A DNA stretch of 64,000 bases, from contig CAWCYZ010000001.1 of assembly GCA_963799925.1 (NCBI GenBank), positions 124,001-188,000 on the forward strand. Reading direction: 5' to 3'. The notes under the pieces are model-generated. The model searched no databases. It worked only from the letters and a program-made list of their open reading frames with translations, and was not told the origin of the DNA. Of the stretch, positions 54,162-64,000 are shown one piece after another; position 1 is the stretch's first letter, and each line of letters opens with the position of its first letter. The stretch comes from DATBQN01 sp963799925 (GTDB lineage Bacteria > Acidobacteriota > Thermoanaerobaculia > Multivoradales > UBA5704). A program made the translations under genes and the position numbers.

Positions 54162-57100
54162 CTAGAGACCGGCCTCCGCCTGCTGCGCTTCCCGTTCGGC
54201 GGCGAGCCGCTGCGCCAGCTCCTCGGCGGAGAGCGACTCGACCTCGGCGAGGAGCTGATCGAGATCCTCCTCCCTCTCGACCGCCACGCCGCCCTCCCCC
54301 TCCGCCTCGATCGCCCGCGCCAGGTCGGCGATCGTCGGCTGCTCGAAGAGGGTCGACACCTGCAGCTCGACCCCGAAGACGTTGCGGATCTGGGTGGTGA
54401 GCTGGATGGCGAGGAGCGAGTGGCCGCCGAGCGTCAGGAAGTTCTCGTCGATGCCGATGCGCTCGATGCCGAAGAGCTCCTCCCAGAGGGCGGCGAGCTT
54501 CCGCTCCACCGGATCGCGCGGCGGCAGATAGTGCTCGGCCGCCCCCTCGCGGGTCGCCCGCGCCGTGCGCCCGCGCTCCATCTCGGCGACGAGATCGGCG
54601 GCGTGGAAGGCGTCGGTCGCGGCGATCACCGCCGGCAGGTCCTGCGCCGAGACGACGACCCTGGGGACGGACGTGGCGAGCAGGCGCCGCAGGGCCTCGA
54701 GGCTGCGGTCGGAGCCGACGCCGAAACGGGCGAGGTCCGGGCTCAGATCTCCGGCCATGCCCGGCGTCTCGGCGAGGCCGGCGGCGAGCCAGCTGTCCCA
54801 CTGGTAGGGGTCCCAGTCGACGGCGACGACATGGGTCGCGCCCTCGCCGCGCGCGCTCTCGGCGAGGGCGCCGAGGACGCAGCCTGCCGCGCAGGCGTCG
54901 ACCTGCCCGAAGCCGCCGGTCACCGCCGAGGTGGAGGCGGCGAGCAGCAGGAAGTCGAGCGGCTCCTCGGCGGCGACCTTCGCCCAGGCCAGAGCCCCCT
55001 GCACGGGGGAGCCGAAGACCGCCGGGAGCGACTGCCGCGACTTCAGCTGGACGAGGCCGCCGGCGAACTCGGCGGCGGTGTGGAAGACGCCGTGGACGGC
55101 GCCGAAGCGCGCGCGGGCGAGGGCGAGGGCGGCGCGGGCGCCGGCCTCTGAAGCGACGTCGGAGTCGATCACCAGCACGTCCTCCGCCGCCGCCAGCGCC
55201 GCCAGGCGCGCCGCCCAGCCGGAGCGCGTCGGCGGCGATTGCGGCCGCACGACGGCGAGCCGCGCGCCGAGCGAGCGGCGGAGCTCCTCGGCGAGGGCGA
55301 GGCCGATGCCGTGCGCCGCGTCGGTGATGACGTAGACGCCGCCGGCGCGCAGGCGCGAGGCGCGCGCCGCCGCGGGCGCCAGGGCGACCGGCTCGAAGCC
55401 GCGCACCCAGCGGCGCCCGCCGCGCAGAGCGACCGCGGAGGCGGCCTCGCCCGCCGTCTCGCTCTCGATCTCGGAGCGCAGCGCCGCGGCGAGCCGGTCG
55501 AGGTCGCCCGCCGCCGGCGGAGCGACGTCGAACAGGCGGCAGGCGAGATGCGTGTTCTCCTGCGGGACGACGCGGCAGAGGCCGGCGAGCGGCGCCTTCT
55601 CGGGCTCGATCCGCTCGCCGTCGCCGACCGCGAAGAGGCCGCTCGCGACGACGCCGATCGATATCGGGCTCGCGTGGGCGAGCTCGCCCAGGGCCTGCAC
55701 CAGCCCGAGGAGCGAGAGGAGGCCGCGCTCCTGCGCCGCCTCGAACCCCGCCGCGGCGTCGAGGCTCCAGAGATGGAGCACGCGGGCCGGGAAGCGGTCG
55801 GTCGCGCGGAGCTCCTGGAGGAGACGGACGTACCCTTCGCGCTCGGCGGGCGCGAGGGCGAAGCGATGCGCCCCAACCTCTTCGAAGCGCTCGCCGCGGA
55901 CGGCCGTCACCACCTGCCGCCCCTCGGCTCGCAGACGCGCCGCCAGGCGCTCGCCGAGCCCGCGGCCGTCGGCGAACACCAGCCACGGTCCGTCGCCGGC
56001 GGCCGCGCCGACCGGCAGGAGAGCGGCGGTGGGCGTCTCGCGCCAGGCGGGAAGATAGAACCAGTCGTCGATCCGCTCGCGGTTGGCGGGCTCGGCGGCC
56101 GGGTGGTCGGCCGGACGATCGCTCGCGCCCCAGCGCCAGCCGCCTTGCGGCGGCTCGATCCAGTGGCGCTGCCGCTCGAACGGATAGGTCGGGAGGGGCA
56201 CGCGGCGCCGCCGCTCGCCGGCGTAGAACGCCCGCCAATCGATCGTCACCCCGGCGAGCCAGAGCCGGCCGAGGGTGGCGAGCAGGTGCGCGGCGTCGGC
56301 GCGCTCCTCGCTCGCGTGGCGGAGCGCCGAGAGGACGGCCTGGCCGGGAGCGGCCGCCGGATGCTGGCGTGCCAGGGTGCCGAGGGTGCCGCCCGGCCCG
56401 ACCTCGAGGAGCACCCGCTGCGGCTCGCGGAGCAGCTCGCCGATCCCCTCGGCGAAGCGCACCGTGCCGACCATGTGGTCGGCCCAGTAGCGCGGGTCGG
56501 TCGCCTGCTCCGCGGTGATCCAGGTGCCGGTGACGTTCGACAGGTAGGGGATCTCGGGGGCATGGAGCGCCAGCCCCGAGGCGAGGCGGACCACCTCGTC
56601 GTACGCCGGGCGCAGCAGATCGGTATGGAAGGCGTGGGCGGCGTGGAGGCGCAGGCAGGCGGCTCCCTCCGCGCTCAGCCGGCGCTCGAGGTCGGCGATC
56701 GCCGCGGGCGTGCCGCCGGCGATGGAGAGGTGCGGGCCGTTGGTCGCCGCCAACCAGGGGCCGGCCTCCGATCCGGCACCCGGCGCGGCGAGAAACGGCC
56801 GCACGTCGGTCTCCGCCAGCGGCACCGCGAGCATCGCCCCCGCGGGGAGGGACTCGATCAGCCGGGCGCGGGCGGCGACGAGCTGCAGCGCGTCGGCGAG
56901 CGACAGCACGCCGGCGAGGCAGGCCGCCACGTACTCGCCGATGCTGTAGCCGATCATCGCCTGCGGCCGGATTCCCCAGCTCATGAGCAGGCGGGCGAGC
57001 GCGTACTCGACGGCGAAGAGCGCCGGCTGGGCGATCCCGGTGCGGCTCAGGCGCCGCATCGCCGGGTCTTCCCCGGCGCCGCCGCGGCGCAGCAGGCTCC

Positions 57101-58937
57101 GCAGGTCGGGCCCGGCGCTCTGCGCGCCACCGCCGTCGGGCGCCGTCCGCTCGGCGCCGGCGAAGATCGCCTGCCGCAGGTCGAGGCCGAGCCGGGGCTC
57201 GAGCAGCTCGGCGCAGCGGTCGAGCTCGGCGCGGAAGGCGGGCTCGTCCTCGTACAGACCGCGCGCCATGTCCACGTGATGGTCGCCGAGGCCCGGGAAG
57301 AGGAAGGCGACGGGCCGTCCCCCGGCGGTCGGCGCCACCTCGGTGGCGAGCCGCGCCGGATCGGCGAGCGCGGGATCGCCCAGGAGGATTTTCGCCTCCG
57401 CCGGATCGGCGCAGACGACGGCCCGGCGATGCGGAAAGGCGCGCCGTCCGACGGCGAGCGTATGGGCGATATCGGCGAGGTCCGCCGGGGTGAGCTCGGG
57501 ATGGCTCGCCAGGTGCTCGGCGAGGCGGGAGGTCGCCGCCTCCAGGGCGGCAGCCGTGCGGGCGGCGAGGAGCAGGAGCTGGCGCGGCCGCGACGGCGCC
57601 GCGGGCGCCGGTGCCGGCGCCTCCTCGAGCACCGCGTGGACGTTGGTGCCGCCGAGGCCGAAGGAGCTGACGCCGGCCCGCCGCGGAGCTCCCGGCGCCG
57701 AGCTCTCCCAAGGCCGGAGCTCGGCGTTGACGAAGAACGGGCTCGCCGCGAAGTCGATCTCGGGGTTGCCGCGCGCGAAATTCAGGCTCGGCGGCAGCAT
57801 CCGATGCTCGAGGGCGAGCGCCGTCTTGACCAGTCCGGCGAGCCCCGCCGCGGAGTTGAGATGGCCGACGTTGGTCTTGACCGAGCCCAGGGCGCAGAAG
57901 CCCGCCCGCGCCGTGCGGGCGCGGAACGCCTGGGTGAGCGCCGCGACCTCGATCGGGTCGCCCAGCGGCGTGCCGCTCCCGTGGGCCTCGACGTAGCTCA
58001 CGGTGTCGGGCTCGACGCCGGCGAGGAGCAGGCTCTCGGCGATCACCTCCGCCTGTCCCTCGACGCTCGGCGCCGTGAAGCCGACGCGGCCGGCGCCGTC
58101 GTTGTTGGTCGCCGAGCCGCGGATCACCGCGTGGATGTGGTCGCCGTCGGCCAGGGCATCGGTGAGGCGCTTCAACAGCACCATGCCGGCGCCGCCGCCC
58201 TCGACCGCCCCGCCGGCGCGGGCGTCGAAGGCGCGGCAGTGGCCGTCGGGCGACATCACCCCGCCGTCCTGATAGAGGTAGCCGGTGACCTGCGGGACGG
58301 TGATCGAGACGCCGCCGGCGAGCGCCATGTCGCATTCGCCGCCGAGCAGGCTCTGGCAGGCCATGTGGACGGCGACCAGCGCCGTCGAGCAGGCGGTCTG
58401 CACCAGCGCGCTCGGCCCCTTCAGGTCGAGCTTGTAGGAGATGCGCGTGGTCAGGAAGTCGTTGTTGTTGAGGAGGATCGCCTGCAGCTCGCCCACCCGC
58501 TCGAGGAGCGCGCGATCGGGCAGCAGGTTCGACAGCAGATAGCTGTTGAGGCCGGCGCCGGCGAAGACCGCGACCCGCGCGGCGGTGCGCTCGGAGTCGT
58601 AGCCGGCGCGCTCCATCACCTCCCAGGCGCACTCGAGGAGGACCCGGTGCTGCGGGTCCATCAGCTCGGCCTCGCGCGGCGTCAGGTTGAAGAAGGCGGC
58701 ATCGAAGCGATCGGCGTCGGCGAGGACGCCGCGCGCCTTGACGTATCGGGGATCGGCGACGAGGGCGGGGGCGACGCCGGCGGCGATCAGCTCCTCGTCG
58801 CTGAAGAAGGAGATCGACTCGACGCCGTCGCAGAGGTTGCGCCAGAACGCCTCGAGAGTCGGCGCGCCGGGAAAACGCGCGGCGATGCCGATGATGGCGA
58901 CCGCCGTGGGATGAGTCGCGAGCTCTGAGTCGTTCAT
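54162..58937 (-). CDS. Gene II: type I PKS module, KS-AT-psiKR-ACP (1591 aa)
   Basis: Single polyketide synthase module and the only megasynthase gene here without a frame break. The ketosynthase (residues about 12-430) has Cys183 (ACSTA), His319 (VEAHGSG) and His359 (KTNVGH), so it should be active. The acyltransferase (about 540-860) has Ser665 in GYSIGEY and the HAFH motif (768-771) typical of malonyl-CoA selection. The ketoreductase region (about 955-1440) keeps its fold and the catalytic Ser1335. The positions of catalytic Tyr and Asn are Ala1348 and Gly1352, and the NADPH loop reads TDAAHGIG. ACP Ser1507 lies in GGHSLL. A helical tail containing ESLSAEE closes the protein. It extends the aminoacyl chain from gene I by a malonate unit left as beta-keto. 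The ATG is preceded by GAGGA. The stop lies 3 bases before the gene III start. Confidence 0.93.
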   Translation of the reverse strand: MNDSELATHPTAVAIIGIAARFPGAPTLEAFWRNLCDGVESISFFSDEELIAAGVAPALVADPRYVKARGVLADADRFDAAFFNLTPREAELMDPQHRVLLECAWEVMERAGYDSERTAARVAVFAGAGLNSYLLSNLLPDRALLERVGELQAILLNNNDFLTTRISYKLDLKGPSALVQTACSTALVAVHMACQSLLGGECDMALAGGVSITVPQVTGYLYQDGGVMSPDGHCRAFDARAGGAVEGGGAGMVLLKRLTDALADGDHIHAVIRGSATNNDGAGRVGFTAPSVEGQAEVIAESLLLAGVEPDTVSYVEAHGSGTPLGDPIEVAALTQAFRARTARAGFCALGSVKTNVGHLNSAAGLAGLVKTALALEHRMLPPSLNFARGNPEIDFAASPFFVNAELRPWESSAPGAPRRAGVSSFGLGGTNVHAVLEEAPAPAPAAPSRPRQLLLLAARTAAALEAATSRLAEHLASHPELTPADLADIAHTLAVGRRAFPHRRAVVCADPAEAKILLGDPALADPARLATEVAPTAGGRPVAFLFPGLGDHHVDMARGLYEDEPAFRAELDRCAELLEPRLGLDLRQAIFAGAERTAPDGGGAQSAGPDLRSLLRRGGAGEDPAMRRLSRTGIAQPALFAVEYALARLLMSWGIRPQAMIGYSIGEYVAACLAGVLSLADALQLVAARARLIESLPAGAMLAVPLAETDVRPFLAAPGAGSEAGPWLAATNGPHLSIAGGTPAAIADLERRLSAEGAACLRLHAAHAFHTDLLRPAYDEVVRLASGLALHAPEIPYLSNVTGTWITAEQATDPRYWADHMVGTVRFAEGIGELLREPQRVLLEVGPGGTLGTLARQHPAAAPGQAVLSALRHASEERADAAHLLATLGRLWLAGVTIDWRAFYAGERRRRVPLPTYPFERQRHWIEPPQGGWRWGASDRPADHPAAEPANRERIDDWFYLPAWRETPTAALLPVGAAAGDGPWLVFADGRGLGERLAARLRAEGRQVVTAVRGERFEEVGAHRFALAPAEREGYVRLLQELRATDRFPARVLHLWSLDAAAGFEAAQERGLLSLLGLVQALGELAHASPISIGVVASGLFAVGDGERIEPEKAPLAGLCRVVPQENTHLACRLFDVAPPAAGDLDRLAAALRSEIESETAGEAASAVALRGGRRWVRGFEPVALAPAAARASRLRAGGVYVITDAAHGIGLALAEELRRSLGARLAVVRPQSPPTRSGWAARLAALAAAEDVLVIDSDVASEAGARAALALARARFGAVHGVFHTAAEFAGGLVQLKSRQSLPAVFGSPVQGALAWAKVAAEEPLDFLLLAASTSAVTGGFGQVDACAAGCVLGALAESARGEGATHVVAVDWDPYQWDSWLAAGLAETPGMAGDLSPDLARFGVGSDRSLEALRRLLATSVPRVVVSAQDLPAVIAATDAFHAADLVAEMERGRTARATREGAAEHYLPPRDPVERKLAALWEELFGIERIGIDENFLTLGGHSLLAIQLTTQIRNVFGVELQVSTLFEQPTIADLARAIEAEGEGGVAVEREEDLDQLLAEVESLSAEELAQRLAAEREAQQAEAGL
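54820..55360 (-). other. psiKR of gene II: ketoreductase lacking catalytic Tyr and Asn
   Basis: Related NRPS-PKS ketoreductases end with GQVDYCAANAFLDA. Here the same stretch is GQVDACAAGCVLGA, so Tyr becomes Ala (codon 54896-54894) and Asn four residues later becomes Gly. The upstream Ser, 13 residues before the Tyr position, is still present. The dinucleotide loop has Asp in place of its first Gly. Of the four KR regions in the window this one is the best preserved, yet it should not reduce. Confidence 0.82.
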
Positions 58938-59226
58938 CTCGGGTCCTCGACGCGACCTCTATTCCTGAGTGCCGCCAGGTAGGGGGAAAGGGAACCCCGC
59001 GGCGGGCCGGCTCGAGCGAGCGGCCGTGGCGTCCGCCGCCGGCGACGAGTTAGCTGGGTTGAAGGACGGCGCGCGCGGTTACAGCAGCGGGCTGGGACTG
59101 GCGATCCTACCGCAGAGCCGTGGTCCGCCAACGTCGCCGGACCCCTGCCTCCTCCCCTTCCAGCAAGATCTCCGGGGCCGAAATTCCGCCCCTCGCCCGC
59201 CCCCTTCATCTCCCAGGTGCTCGCAC
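58938..59226. other. 289 bp gap between genes I and II
   Basis: The largest non-coding stretch in the window. On the minus strand it ends with a good ribosome-binding sequence (GAGGA, 58944-58948) about seven bases before the ATG of gene II. A stem AGGTGC/GCACCT straddles the gene I stop (59215-59228), but its loop is only two bases and no T-run follows, so I do not call a terminator. I find no small open frame with a ribosome site. Confidence 0.6.
59104..59131 (-). promoter_or_regulatory. Possible sigma-70-like promoter upstream of gene II
   Basis: Read on the minus strand, TTGGCG (59131-59126) and TAGGAT (59109-59104) are separated by 16 bases. Each matches four of six positions of the -35 and -10 consensus, and the pair lies about 165 bases before the gene II start. 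It is the only such pair I noticed in the gap. In DNA this GC-rich a chance match is easy, so this is a weak suggestion. Confidence 0.22.

Positions 59227-64000
<4,774 letters not shown>

Overview
The whole 64 kb is the inside of one giant hybrid NRPS-PKS assembly line. Every gene lies on the minus strand, so transcription and biosynthesis run from right to left. The DNA is very GC-rich (about three quarters G+C in the lines I counted), and codon third positions are nearly all G or C. This fits a high-GC secondary-metabolite producer such as Myxococcota or Acidobacteriota, but nothing here fixes the taxon. I see no RNA genes, insertion sequences, CRISPR, transporters, regulators or terminal thioesterase. 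Both window edges cut through adenylation (A) domains, so the cluster is larger than the window.

Layout in biosynthetic order (C condensation, A adenylation, T carrier, E epimerization, psiKR degenerate ketoreductase). Gene I (64000-59227, enters from outside): A-T-C-A-T. Gene II (58937-54162): KS-AT-psiKR-ACP. Gene III (54158-38716): C-A-T-E, C-A(truncated)-T-E, C-[A remnant]-T-[E remnant], C-A-T. Gene IV (38719-30657): C-A-T-KS-AT-psiKR-ACP. Gene V (30657-19223): C-A-T-C-A-T-KS-AT-psiKR-ACP. Gene VI (19083-10986): C-A-T-KS-AT-psiKR-ACP. Gene VII (10983 to the left edge): C-A-(FkbM-type methyltransferase)-T-C-A-T-sulfotransferase-C-A. Genes II to V and VI to VII are joined by overlaps or gaps of 2-3 nt. 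Only two longer gaps exist (289 bp and 139 bp), so one polycistronic transcript is likely.

The chemistry implied is a peptide in which amino acids alternate with malonate units, because all four ATs carry the malonyl-type HAFH motif. All four KR domains have lost the catalytic Tyr and Asn, so beta-keto groups would be left unreduced unless another enzyme acts. Two A-domain pockets read as Thr or Thr-like and one as Ser, the latter carrying an embedded methyltransferase. The other pocket readings are tentative.

Three things stand out. One module of gene III is eroded: most of its A domain and half of its E domain are gone, without loss of reading frame. A 3.5 kb near-identical direct repeat covers T-KS-AT of genes V and VI. 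A sulfotransferase sits in the middle of gene VII, between a carrier and a condensation domain.

About twenty single-base frame changes interrupt genes I and III-VII. Domain similarity continues on both sides of each one, several fall in C/G homopolymers, and one can be checked against its near-identical paralogue. Most are probably sequencing errors, and I treat the seven genes as continuous. Gene entries give overall architecture and junctions; segment entries give the frame-intact pieces.
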